The position numbers were made by a program, and so were the translations under genes. 64,000 nt of DNA from Methanobrevibacter sp. (GTDB lineage: Archaea > Methanobacteriota > Methanobacteria > Methanobacteriales > Methanobacteriaceae): the NCBI RefSeq assembly GCF_015062935.1, contig NZ_SUTM01000008.1, positions 1 to 64,000 of the forward strand, in the 5' to 3' direction. The notes beneath the pieces are model-generated. The model worked only from the letters and a program-made list of their open reading frames with translations. It did no database searches and was not told the origin of the DNA. Shown piece after piece: positions 1 to 8,172 of the stretch (positions within the stretch are counted from its first letter, which is position 1; the number at the start of each line of letters is the position of its first letter).

Positions 1-163
1 CAATTAAAATAAGAAAAAATTAAAAAAAATTAAAAAAAAAAACAAAATTCAACTAAAAATTTTGCGTCACATCCTCATTTTTAAAAAAAAATAAAAATAG
101 TATTATACTAAATATTACTAAATAATCTTTTTTTCATGAAAGTTTGTTACCTGAATAGAAAAA

Positions 164-877
164 TCAATAAACAGGCAAATTATCAATAGTCCTGACCAAA
201 TCTATGGCTGTTAACGTCTTATTATACTGAGTGTCAATTTGAGCAGTCTCAAATAAAATAACGTTATGTCCCTTTTGATAAATAGGTATTGTTACCCATT
301 CAGGGGAAGTTCCTGCATTGATTTTATATACCGGATAGCTTAGATTTTTACTTATGGCATTAGCGTATTCCATATTTACTGAGGATTTATTATCCATGAC
401 ACCAACATATCTCTGCTTATCCCAGTAGCTTTCCATTTCATGAACATCAACAACAACATAAGGGTCATACCGCTCTATATCCGGAAGGACATATTCATTA
501 GTCAGCAGTTCCCCCATATGTCTGTTGGTTGTGTAATCGCTTGTATTCATTCCACTGTCCTTAAAGTTAAGTTTAACGAAATATACAATGAATTTCTTAT
601 TAAGCATATTCTGTTTGGTGAAATTCATTATCGATTCATTTGTAGCATTATGAATGCCGCTTTCAAGACTATGGACACCTAATATTACTATTGCAGTATC
701 GTTAGCTGATTCGTTTCCGCATACTATTTTATAAACAGTACCATTAGAGTTATTTCCGATTATTGTTGTATATTCATCTAAAGTTTCTGTGTTTTGTTTG
801 ATTGTAAAAGTAGATAATACTGCAAAAATAACAAGTAAAATTAATATAATCAATAAAATTTTAGTTAACTTTCTCAT
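164..877 (-). CDS. Membrane-anchored protein with M14 carboxypeptidase-like metal-site pattern
   Basis: Function unknown. The frame opens upstream at 904, but that ATG lies inside a TATA-like CTTTATATGC. The ATG at 877, about 25 nt downstream, fits a leaderless start, so I use it (237 aa). One hydrophobic segment near the N-terminus suggests an anchored extracellular protein. In the long frame's numbering it shows HSLE (H78, E81), an NR motif (R128), VVDVHE (H155) and FET (E219). These match the HxxE...H zinc ligands and late catalytic Glu of M14-type metallohydrolases, but the match is by pattern only. The genes around it are unrelated. Metal-dependent amide hydrolase or deacylase is plausible, not shown. 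Confidence 0.6.
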   Translation of the reverse strand: MRKLTKILLIILILLVIFAVLSTFTIKQNTETLDEYTTIIGNNSNGTVYKIVCGNESANDTAIVILGVHSLESGIHNATNESIMNFTKQNMLNKKFIVYFVKLNFKDSGMNTSDYTTNRHMGELLTNEYVLPDIERYDPYVVVDVHEMESYWDKQRYVGVMDNKSSVNMEYANAISKNLSYPVYKINAGTSPEWVTIPIYQKGHNVILFETAQIDTQYNKTLTAIDLVRTIDNLPVY

Positions 878-987
878 TACTTTATATTTTATCAACGATA
901 GCATATAAAGTTAAATAAATTTTACTGAAATAAAGTAGAAATTTTTGAGTTTAAAGTTATAAACAAAAAAGAAAAAGAGAGATGAAA

Positions 988-1680
988 TTACTCATCTAAA
1001 GAAATTAAACTTATATCATAGTTAGAACCGTCTATAACATCAATCAAGACAGCTCCATTATCTTTAAGCATACCTGGATTTGCTACATCAGTAGTAATTC
1101 CAATTTTACTGAGAGATTTAGCTTCGTGAATATGGCCGCAAATATTAATTTGAGGTTCAAATTCATGAATGGATTTTAAAATTCCCTGACTGCCCACGTG
1201 GTCTCCGCTTTCAAGTTTATCTGCTTCAGTATTGAATGGAGGGGCGTGAGTAACTAATATTTTTACCTTAGGAACATTTTCATTATAGACATAATCATAA
1301 TTAGCTAATAATTCATAAACATCCCCGTAAATCTTATTGTCCTGTATTTCACCAGGAGTGTTGAACGGAGTTTCATTTGATCCGCCGTATCCGAATAGAA
1401 TTGCATCACCGTATGCAATAATATTGTTATGTAAACAGAAAGAAACTTCATTAATAGCATTACAAATACCTTTAGGGTCACAATTACCAGGGATAGCTAT
1501 TACATCTACACCGCATTCTGCAATTTTTTCAATGAAAGGGCCTACAAAGTCTAAAGGTCCGAAATCAGTAATATCTCCTAGAATTATAACTAAATCAATA
1601 TCCTCATTATTATTTAAATAAGTGTATAAATTTTCGTTTTCTTCACCGTGAATATCACTTATTGCTAAAATTTTAGTCAT
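988..1680 (-). CDS. Calcineurin-like metallophosphoesterase
   Basis: A 230-aa cytosolic phosphoesterase of the calcineurin-like fold. The dinuclear-metal motifs appear in order: DIHG near residue 9, GDITD near 35, GNCD near 65, THAPP near 145, and GHIH near 182. The substrate cannot be read from sequence; phosphodiesters and nucleotides are typical for the family. The start directly follows the stop of the upstream DUF2096 gene. Its ribosome site GGTGAT lies inside the last codons of that gene, indicating an operon with translational coupling (DUF749-DUF2096-phosphoesterase). Confidence 0.85.
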   Translation of the reverse strand: MTKILAISDIHGEENENLYTYLNNNEDIDLVIILGDITDFGPLDFVGPFIEKIAECGVDVIAIPGNCDPKGICNAINEVSFCLHNNIIAYGDAILFGYGGSNETPFNTPGEIQDNKIYGDVYELLANYDYVYNENVPKVKILVTHAPPFNTEADKLESGDHVGSQGILKSIHEFEPQINICGHIHEAKSLSKIGITTDVANPGMLKDNGAVLIDVIDGSNYDISLISLDE

Positions 1681-2217
1681 TTAATCACCTTTTTGTTCTA
1701 AAAAGAAAGACCCCATTTCTTTCAAACCTACTTGTAAGTCAGGTTTATCTCCATGTAATTCAATTGTTACATCATCATCAAATTCAATAATAAGGCCATT
1801 CCATTCTGCAATTTCTTGAACTCTTTCTTCAGCTAAAGGTTTTAAAAGATTAATTCTACCAGTAGTTAAACCAGGGGGAGTATTGACCAAAAATTTGGAA
1901 CGGGAGTCTGCAAATTCAAAAACTTCTTTACCTTGCATGACCTGTTTTAATAAATCAAGCCAATGATCAACATATTCTTCCCCTTCCTCTTCAGCGATAG
2001 TTATAAGAGTTGCCTGAATATTATTTAAAGACATTTCTGCATTAGCTAAACCATTAATCAAATCAGGATGGGAAGGATCTCTTTTATAAGAACTGATAGT
2101 TGATCTAATTAATCCCATCTCAGGGTTAATTCCTTTTGGAACCTCATATCCTCTTTTATGTAAATCTTTAAGGAGATGGTCCAGAACTAACCAATTTTGC
2201 TCTGATGGTAAGCTCAT
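1681..2217 (-). CDS. DUF2096 family protein
   Basis: A 178-aa soluble protein resembling the methanogen family DUF2096. No catalytic motif is evident. The sequence is mixed alpha/beta with an acidic C-terminal third and no membrane segment or signal peptide. It sits in the middle of a three-gene minus-strand operon: its ATG overlaps the stop of the DUF749-like gene by 4 bp (ATGA), and its stop touches the phosphoesterase start. This tight coupling suggests a shared process, but the function is unknown. The family assignment is from memory of the sequence pattern. Confidence 0.7.
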   Translation of the reverse strand: MSLPSEQNWLVLDHLLKDLHKRGYEVPKGINPEMGLIRSTISSYKRDPSHPDLINGLANAEMSLNNIQATLITIAEEEGEEYVDHWLDLLKQVMQGKEVFEFADSRSKFLVNTPPGLTTGRINLLKPLAEERVQEIAEWNGLIIEFDDDVTIELHGDKPDLQVGLKEMGSFFLEQKGD

Positions 2218-2480
2218 AAATGTCCACCTATAATTTTTAAAGTAGTATGATTGATTTTTGCATCAGCATCTTTTAATTCTTGTTCGATTTCACTAGTGCT
2301 AGTGTAAGAATCTAAGAATAATACGTGATGAGTGGAAGTTCCTGCAATATTTAAAATTGCTAATTCATCACTTGGTTTGAGTTCTCTTTTATCAATAGTT
2401 GCTTTAAATTGTACATATGGTTCATATTCTTCTGGAAGGTCTGCATATTTAAAAATACCGTCCAATGTTGCGACAAACAT
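2214..2480 (-). CDS. DUF749-like small protein
   Basis: An 88-aa protein starting MFVATLDGIFKYADLPEEYE, resembling the small methanogen family DUF749. The open frame extends 16 codons upstream, but the ATG at 2480 has a clear GAGGTG ribosome site a few bases upstream, so I start there. The protein is soluble, probably beta-rich, with a conserved-looking HHVLFLDSY segment. It is first in an operon with DUF2096 and a metallophosphoesterase. Its role is unknown. Confidence 0.65.
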   Translation of the reverse strand: MFVATLDGIFKYADLPEEYEPYVQFKATIDKRELKPSDELAILNIAGTSTHHVLFLDSYTSTSEIEQELKDADAKINHTTLKIIGGHL

Positions 2481-2677
2481 AATACACCTCTTTGAATATT
2501 TATTAGTTTTACATTTCTTATTAATCATATATAAAAGTACTTACGAATTATTCGTACCAATACAAACAAAAAAAATTAATGATAAAAAAAAGTTATCATA
2601 ATAAATGATAACCCTCCGAAATGTCTTTTCAATGCCTCTAAAAAAATAAAAAAATAAAGGATTAAAAATCCTTAAAT

Positions 2678-3565
2678 TTATTCACCTAATGCTTTTTTGA
2701 TAGCAGGAGTTGCATCAATTTTTTGAGCATCAAAGGTTAATTCTTCAGCTGATAATCCCATAGCTAATCCGTATAATTGAGCTAAGTGGAATACAGGTAA
2801 TGCAAAGTCAGTACCGTATTTTTCGTTTACTTCAGTTTGACCTTGGTCAAATTGTAAGTGACAGAATGGACATACGTTAACAATAGCATCTACGCCAGCT
2901 TCGGTCATGTGGTCGAGTTTTTCTTTAGTGAAACTAGTAGTTACATCTAAATCTCTGGATCTTAAACCTCCACCAGCACCACAGCACATCATTTTGTCTT
3001 TGTAGTCAACTGATTTAGCACCAGTGATTTCTACAAGGTCATCTAAAATAGATGGGTTTTCAGCTTGATCTTCAATACCAATAGTTTTAGTTGGTTTTAA
3101 GAAGTGGCAACCGTAGTGAACTGCAACATTTAAGTTTAAAGGTTTTTCGATTAATGAAGCTAATTTTTCGTAACCAACGTCGTCTCTTAAAATTTGAGCG
3201 AAGTGTTTTACGTTAATAGTACCTTTGTATTCTCTGCCGATTTCAGCTAAGTTTTTGTTAATTTCAGCTTTTTTCTCTTCGTCTTCTTTTAACATGTGGT
3301 TACATTCGAATAAGGAACCGAAACATCCGTTACATTCGGTCATGATGTCTGCACCCATGTCTTCAGCAAGAGTTAAGTTACGAGCTGCAATAGTAGCCCA
3401 GGTTTCTTCATCAAAAGAACCAAATACACCAGGAGCAGGACAACAAGATGCTCCTTCCATATCTTTTAATTCAATATCTAAAGCTTCAAATAATTTTCTG
3501 GTAGCTTTTTCTACACCAGGATAACGGTTGTTCATAATACAACCTAAGAAGTATGCAATTTCCAT
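2678..3565 (-). CDS. hdrB: CoB-CoM heterodisulfide reductase subunit B
   Basis: HdrB carries the catalytic site that reduces the CoM-S-S-CoB heterodisulfide in the last step of methanogenesis, within the cytosolic HdrABC(-MvhADG) electron-bifurcating complex. The 295-aa protein has two CCG domains. The first has CC near residue 42 followed by a CNGC pair; the second has CH, then MMCCGAGGG, then CPFC. These bind the noncubane [4Fe-4S] clusters. AGGAGAG precedes the ATG. It lies 21 bp downstream of hdrC and is co-transcribed with it. hdrA is not in the window, as is usual in Methanobacteriales. Confidence 0.97.
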   Translation of the reverse strand: MEIAYFLGCIMNNRYPGVEKATRKLFEALDIELKDMEGASCCPAPGVFGSFDEETWATIAARNLTLAEDMGADIMTECNGCFGSLFECNHMLKEDEEKKAEINKNLAEIGREYKGTINVKHFAQILRDDVGYEKLASLIEKPLNLNVAVHYGCHFLKPTKTIGIEDQAENPSILDDLVEITGAKSVDYKDKMMCCGAGGGLRSRDLDVTTSFTKEKLDHMTEAGVDAIVNVCPFCHLQFDQGQTEVNEKYGTDFALPVFHLAQLYGLAMGLSAEELTFDAQKIDATPAIKKALGE

Positions 3566-3586
3566 ATTATAACTCTCCTAATAAAT

Positions 3587-4579
3587 TTATTCTTTTAATC
3601 CGCCGGTTGCTTCGTCGTAACCAATTAATTCATCGAAACCAGTGATTTTACATATTTTTTGTACTTCAGCTAATGCTTCTGGATAAGCATGGGTTGTTGG
3701 TGGTATTTCTGAAAGACCAATTTTTGCTCTTAATGCTTTGGTAGCATCGTTGATTGGTACACCGTGTCCGGTGTTCATTACAAATACACCAGTCATTTTG
3801 TGAGGTTTTGCCATGTAACCTGCATGAGCTGCAATGTTACGTGCTTTTTTGATAATTTCTACGATTTTTACACTTCTAAGACATCTTTCTTGACAAGTGT
3901 AACAAGTAGTACACATCCATAAAGCGTCGTCAGTGATAACTTCTTCTTTTAATCCTAATAAACATTTTCTGACGATTTGTCTTACTTTGTATGGAGTTCT
4001 TCTTCCAGATGGACAACTACCACTACAGGTACCACATTGGAAACAGTGTTTAACAGTTTCAATACCTGCGTCAATAAATTCAGCAGTGAAATCTGGATCA
4101 CGGTTACTATCATTTAATAATTCTTTATCAGTCAATAAAGTCATATTATCTCTCTCTTTATCATTTTTGTTTGAATCTTCTTTAACTTCTTCGACGTCTT
4201 CTTCAACTACTTCTTCTGGTTCCTCAATAGCTTCAACTTCCTCAGGAACTTCTTCAGCTTCCTCAGCTTCAACAGGTTCCTCAACAGCTTCAACTTCCTC
4301 AGGAACTTCTTCCACAATTTCTTCAGCTTCAGTAGTTTCAGCAACTTTTTCTTCAACTAAAGTTTCGACATCCTTTTTAAAAGTTAAACTTTTTTTATCG
4401 TCTTCGGACTTAACTGAAATTGATTCAGTTGTTTTAGTTCCAGTAACGATACCGTCATTTAGATTTTGTGAAGATGTACTTTTGACATCATCAGATGTGT
4501 TTGATACATCATTACTGATGTCTTTTACTTCTTTATCATTTTCTCCGAATAGAGATTTTAAACGATTTATTATAGACAT
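3587..4579 (-). CDS. hdrC: CoB-CoM heterodisulfide reductase subunit C with acidic N-terminal extension
   Basis: HdrC passes electrons from HdrA to HdrB through two [4Fe-4S] clusters. The core carries HCFQCGTCSGSCP and CTTCYTCQERC. I start at the ATG at 4579, which has GAGGTG 8 nt upstream; the GTG at 4588 abuts that site. This gives 330 aa, against about 185 aa in typical HdrC. The extra ~145 residues are an amphipathic start (IINRLKSLFGE), a Ser/Asp/Lys-rich stretch, then a Glu/Val/Pro-rich repetitive tract. An internal ATG at 4144 would give exactly 185 aa, preceded by the purine run GAGAGAGA. One long product, a short product, or both are possible. Confidence 0.92.
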   Translation of the reverse strand: MSIINRLKSLFGENDKEVKDISNDVSNTSDDVKSTSSQNLNDGIVTGTKTTESISVKSEDDKKSLTFKKDVETLVEEKVAETTEAEEIVEEVPEEVEAVEEPVEAEEAEEVPEEVEAIEEPEEVVEEDVEEVKEDSNKNDKERDNMTLLTDKELLNDSNRDPDFTAEFIDAGIETVKHCFQCGTCSGSCPSGRRTPYKVRQIVRKCLLGLKEEVITDDALWMCTTCYTCQERCLRSVKIVEIIKKARNIAAHAGYMAKPHKMTGVFVMNTGHGVPINDATKALRAKIGLSEIPPTTHAYPEALAEVQKICKITGFDELIGYDEATGGLKE

Positions 4580-4644
4580 TGAAAACACACCTCGGATTCA
4601 TGGGATTAGCACCCTTAAATCCTTAATAATACTCTTAAAAATAT

Positions 4645-4656
4645 GATATATAAAGG
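4645..4656 (-). promoter_or_regulatory. TATA box of hdrCB
   Basis: Minus-strand CCTTTATATATC is a strong archaeal TATA box about 70 nt upstream of the hdrC ATG. Transcription should begin near 4625, leaving a leader of roughly 45 nt. The 183-bp divergent region also holds a TTTATATTAA element for the plus-strand gene and two direct GGTTAC hexamers, at 4655 and 4688. Confidence 0.6.
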
Positions 4657-4706
4657 TTACTAAATTTTTCATAGGTGTAATCAAAAAGGTTACAGCAGAT
4701 AAAAAA

Positions 4707-4716
4707 TTTATATTAA
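4707..4716 (+). promoter_or_regulatory. TATA box of the TGT-like gene
   Basis: TTTATATTAA lies 47-56 nt upstream of the plus-strand ATG at 4763. The predicted start of transcription is near 4735. AGGAAAG before the ATG serves as ribosome site. Confidence 0.5.
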
Positions 4717-4762
4717 CCTAAACATTGTAAATATAATATAACAACAAATAGGAAAGACGCAA

Positions 4763-5506
4763 ATGATAAAAAAATTTGAAATAAAATCCCATGACGGACC
4801 TGGAAGAATAGGAAAAACAGACGGTAAACTCACCCCAAGAATATTTTATAAAGACGAATTGAATATAGCTCCAAATGAAGGGTCTGCATATAATGTCGAT
4901 AGGGAAATTGCAGAATTCAACGTTAAAGAAACATTAAAGCTTGCAAAAGAAAATGTGGACACATGCGATATCGCAGTCATTCAGGGATCCAAATACCTGG
5001 ATTTAAGAATCAAATGTCTAAAAAAATTGGAAGAAATCGGATACAACGGATTCATTATAGCAAACGGAGATGCATTATTAACAAATCCAAGAGATCTTGT
5101 TGAGCTAATCGTCAATCTTAAAAAAGAGGCCAAAAAAAGCAGTTATTTCATTTATTCATTTGCGGAATTATCATTTATGCCTATTTTAACATATATGGGA
5201 ATAGACGGATTTTTATCAGATTCCACAAATTATTACAGCCACCTTAATGTTTTACAAACTCCAACAAAATCCTACGATTTAAACAGCTATCCTATTTATG
5301 AAGACATCACCCAGGAAGAACTGGAAAATAAAAATATTGAAAATATGGAATTTGTAATCAAGGAGATTCATGCACACATGAAAAATAAGTCATTGAGAAA
5401 CCTTGTAGAGGAACGCTCTGGAACTACTCCGCAAAACATCTCAACATTAAAAATATTGGACAGAACCTGCATGGATTACTTGCTGGAATTTACACAGTTA
5501 TTTTAA
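4763..5506 (+). CDS. tRNA-guanine transglycosylase/ArcS-like domain protein
   Basis: A 247-aa protein resembling the N-terminal TIM-barrel part of archaeal TGT/ArcS enzymes of archaeosine tRNA modification. Family-like segments are HDGPGRIGKTDGKLTPRIF at the start, the QGSKYLDLRIKCL block, the IIANGDALLTNPRDLVE block, and a C-terminal KSLRNLVEERS segment typical of TGT ends. No PUA domain follows, and the usual transglycosylase catalytic residues are not evident, so it resembles a stand-alone ArcS N-terminal module rather than an active TgtA. It converges with, and overlaps by 17 bp, the next gene. Confidence 0.65.
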   Translation: MIKKFEIKSHDGPGRIGKTDGKLTPRIFYKDELNIAPNEGSAYNVDREIAEFNVKETLKLAKENVDTCDIAVIQGSKYLDLRIKCLKKLEEIGYNGFIIANGDALLTNPRDLVELIVNLKKEAKKSSYFIYSFAELSFMPILTYMGIDGFLSDSTNYYSHLNVLQTPTKSYDLNSYPIYEDITQEELENKNIENMEFVIKEIHAHMKNKSLRNLVEERSGTTPQNISTLKILDRTCMDYLLEFTQLF

Positions 5507-5912
5507 ATGAATCAATCATATTCTTAAATTCGCGTTCGGATTCTCCTGAAACATCCAGAGTTCTCATTTCAAATATATAAATTACTTTATTTTCAATGAA
5601 AACATATGTATGAATATCAAAATTTATTTCAGGAGTGTCCATATTGGCATGAAGCTTGATTGCATCTTTTCCTGCAATTTTTACAAAATCCGAAGAGATT
5701 ATTACCCCTCCATCATCTGAAATTGCATCTTCCATGAAAATTTTATATCCGTCCAAATCTGTAGCTGTCGGAAACATGACTGCATTAATTAAATTTTCCT
5801 CACCTTTGGACAAAGTGGCTACACAATCAGGATTGGACAATATGTCTGCTTTTTCAGCTTCCCATGAATCAGGATATTCGAAAGTAAGTTGGCCAGTGTT
5901 AAAAGTTCTCAT
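5490..5912 (-). CDS. Hypothetical protein, possible PsbP/Mog1-like fold
   Basis: A 140-aa soluble protein of unknown function. The layout is short and beta-rich, starting FNTGQLTFEYPDSWE and ending EFKNMIDSFKITV. It resembles small PsbP/Mog1-like proteins, which often carry a YP..W motif near the start and a terminal MIDSFK helix. That comparison is by pattern and weak. It follows the coiled-coil gene by 3 bp, so the two are probably co-transcribed, and its 3' end overlaps the convergent TGT-like gene by 17 bp. Confidence 0.6.
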   Translation of the reverse strand: MRTFNTGQLTFEYPDSWEAEKADILSNPDCVATLSKGEENLINAVMFPTATDLDGYKIFMEDAISDDGGVIISSDFVKIAGKDAIKLHANMDTPEINFDIHTYVFIENKVIYIFEMRTLDVSGESEREFKNMIDSFKITV

Positions 5913-5915
5913 GAA

Positions 5916-6833
5916 TTAATCCTCTTTTTTTGATGAAACTACAATTGTTTCTGGTTCTTCTTCAATAGTGTCAATATATTTGGAAAATGGTTCTGGAAGT
6001 TTTGGCATTACTTCTTTTAGAATTTCAGCGGCATCGAGCTCCAAAGCCTGACCGGAAAGCAAATGTTCAACATCAAAGTCAAAATCAAATGGCTTGAGCA
6101 AATCATCAATCGGCACCCTCAGATTAATGTTCTTTTTATTGAGAATCATTTTAAGTGTACTTGTGTTTCTGATTTGTTCGTTCATGTCTTCAACTGTTGC
6201 CCTTATATCATATGCTATTGCCTTATTTTTTTCATTGACTTCATGTTTGGATTTTTCTATTGATTTTTCCAAACCTTCAACAAGTGCAACATTTCTGCGA
6301 TTGATGTTATCTCTTGCTTCATCGATGACTACGTTGATTGCATTTAAAATTGATTTGTTGAGCTCCACATTGTATGCCAGAATCATTTTATTCTTGTAAT
6401 CCAATTCCTTAAAAATAGCTACTCTTTCATCATCGATTTTGGTAATCTTTTTATTCAATTCATGAATTTCATCTTTTGCTTTTAAAAGTTCTTCCTTATC
6501 ACTAAGCTGTTCCTTAAGTGAATCAACATCATCAAAAAATGAACCCTTGAGAGTTTGAATCTGTTCTTGTAAAGTTTCAATTAGCTCATCCTTTTCCTGA
6601 ATGGTCTGATTGAACTCGTTGAGCTTTTCATCTGAAATTTGATTTTCAATTAAATCCTGATAATCCTTTTGAGCCAATACTTTAACTAGTTCATTATCTT
6701 CAAAAGGATCTTCTTTTTTAAGACTTACCTGTTTTTGTTGAGATTCTTTTTCAACAACATTACCATCTTTGTCTTTACTATTGTATTTTTTAGTATAAAC
6801 TCGAACGGTTCTTAATTCTTCATCACTTTCCAT
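5916..6833 (-). CDS. Coiled-coil protein of unknown function
   Basis: A 305-aa charged protein. The middle (about residues 50-150) is rich in Glu, Lys, Leu and Gln with heptad spacing and reads as long coiled coil. The C-terminal third is more globular, with LLKPFDFDFDVEHLLSG. There is no membrane segment. I start at the ATG at 6833, which has GTGGTG 6-8 nt upstream; the upstream GTG at 6845 lies inside that ribosome site. It shares an operon with the small protein at 5490. It could be a cytoskeletal or DNA-associated scaffold; nothing in the sequence decides. Confidence 0.7.
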   Translation of the reverse strand: MESDEELRTVRVYTKKYNSKDKDGNVVEKESQQKQVSLKKEDPFEDNELVKVLAQKDYQDLIENQISDEKLNEFNQTIQEKDELIETLQEQIQTLKGSFFDDVDSLKEQLSDKEELLKAKDEIHELNKKITKIDDERVAIFKELDYKNKMILAYNVELNKSILNAINVVIDEARDNINRRNVALVEGLEKSIEKSKHEVNEKNKAIAYDIRATVEDMNEQIRNTSTLKMILNKKNINLRVPIDDLLKPFDFDFDVEHLLSGQALELDAAEILKEVMPKLPEPFSKYIDTIEEEPETIVVSSKKED

Positions 6834-6912
6834 TATTAACACCACTCTATAATAATAAATAGTAGAGTTTTATTTAAATAGTTAATGATAAAAAAAGAAA
6901 AAAAGAGAAAAA

Positions 6913-7068
6913 TTATTTATCCTCTTTCTCAATCCATAACAACATTGCCTCTTCAATCGCTTTGGAATACCATCCAGTTTTAAATAACATCTTACTTGAG
7001 GCCAATCTGCGAAAATTCAAGTCAATGTCATTATTGACACTAATTGTTACGCGTTTGTTTTTAGACAT
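6913..7068 (-). CDS. Small ribbon-helix-helix-like DNA-binding protein
   Basis: A 51-aa gene. It reads MSKNKRVTISVNNDIDLNFR, followed by two helices (RLASSKMLFKTGWYSKAIEE, then AMLLWIEKE). A short beta strand with alternating residues (RVTISV), then two helices with a G-x-S turn, is the ribbon-helix-helix layout of CopG/MetJ-type regulators. No strong ribosome site is seen; an AT-rich TATA-like stretch lies about 30-40 bp upstream, near 7100, so a leaderless or short-leader mRNA is possible. It sits alone between lineage-specific genes. The target is unknown; autoregulation would be typical. Confidence 0.65.
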   Translation of the reverse strand: MSKNKRVTISVNNDIDLNFRRLASSKMLFKTGWYSKAIEEAMLLWIEKEDK

Positions 7069-7276
7069 ACTTTTAAGTTGTTTAAAGTAGTTAATAAATA
7101 TATTAGTATTCTTTCAGGTCATTTTAACATGAATAATTAAAAATTAACATTATAAAATAAAAAAACAAATGATTTTAACAGGATTTGTAATTTATTTAAA
7201 TATATTTCTTCAACATGCCTGTCTGTTGAATTTACGTCAAAATGTGTATTTTCTTTTTAATAAAATCGCTAAAAGA

Positions 7277-7777
7277 TTATGCCAAACCAGTGCCGATAAT
7301 CTCCTGAGTGACAAAAGTAACATTTTCTACATAGAATACAGCAGGATATTTATTGCCCAAATCATGATTTTCAATTACATCCCCTTCAAAGTGATTGTAA
7401 ATGTAAACATCAGTTATTCCAGGGTCTTTAGGAATTTTTTCAGCATCCTCAATACTCATTATGACAATTTGATCATTTCCAAAGAAAACACTTTTATTTC
7501 CTAATGATTCCATCCACTTTATAGTTTCTACATCACATCCACTATATTTAGGACCAAGCATTGTATCATTAACAAAACGGCTTAACTGAGTATTACCTGA
7601 AGAAACATTGAATGACAATCGTTCACCCGATTTATCCATTACATCAGAATTATCAGTTAGATTTAAATTAATCATTATTGACAATGCCACTATAACTATA
7701 ACCATGGCAATAATTAATTTTTTGTTATCTTTTAAACATGAATTTAGAAAACCTATTAATTTTGCTAAAATGCCCAT
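7277..7777 (-). CDS. Membrane-anchored hypothetical protein
   Basis: A 166-aa protein with one hydrophobic segment (about residues 20-37, IAMVIVIVALSIMINL) after a Lys-rich N-terminus, then an outward-facing domain with Asn/Ser/Thr-rich strands. No catalytic motif was recognised. The layout resembles the many small anchored exoproteins of Methanobrevibacter. It stands alone, with about 200 bp on its 3' side up to the small RHH gene. The ATG at 7777 has no clear ribosome site. Confidence 0.6.
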   Translation of the reverse strand: MGILAKLIGFLNSCLKDNKKLIIAMVIVIVALSIMINLNLTDNSDVMDKSGERLSFNVSSGNTQLSRFVNDTMLGPKYSGCDVETIKWMESLGNKSVFFGNDQIVIMSIEDAEKIPKDPGITDVYIYNHFEGDVIENHDLGNKYPAVFYVENVTFVTQEIIGTGLA

Positions 7778-7904
7778 ATACTTATTTTATTTTATGATTA
7801 AATAAAATTTCTTTAAAAAAAACAACCAGATAGTTCAGGCTTAAATTAACTTTCAAAAAATCAAATAAAAACATTTATATAATATTAAAATATAAGTATT
7901 ATAC

Positions 7905-8031
7905 GATGTGAATTGAATTTCATATTTGTACATGACACAATTCAACCATTTTATAATCTCCAAAATGATTAGAATATGTTTCATTTAGGAAGTAGTGGAT
8001 TAAAACTACTTCCAAAACTCCCCCCTTTTTT
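7905..8031 (+). ncRNA. Predicted small RNA, copy A (~127 nt)
   Basis: A TATA element (ACATTTATATAATA, 7871-7884) lies about 27 bp before GATGTGAA, the right distance for an archaeal start. The 5' part can fold as GAATTG...CAATTC. Next is a 6-bp stem CATTTT/AAAATG (7947-7952 with 7962-7967) with loop ATAATCTCC. A 9-bp hairpin, GGAAGTAGT (7988-7996) with ACTACTTCC (8005-8013), is followed by a C-run and T6 (8026-8031). CUCC in the loop and the C-run could pair with ribosome sites (GGAG). No open frame of note. Matches copy B. Confidence 0.65.
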
Positions 8032-8172
8032 ACAACAATTTACATATAAATTAAAAATGTGTAACCATATATTTTTTAAAAAAATCGATAGGACTTCTTT
8101 TATAAAAATAAACAACATTTTTTCAGAATAAAATAAAAATATTTAAATAGGATTAAAATAAAAATAATAATC

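Noticed and set aside
3933-4646. Long Ser/Thr-rich frame opposite hdrC
   Set aside because: It is the mirror of the Glu-rich repeat codons of hdrC; no ribosome site and no family similarity.
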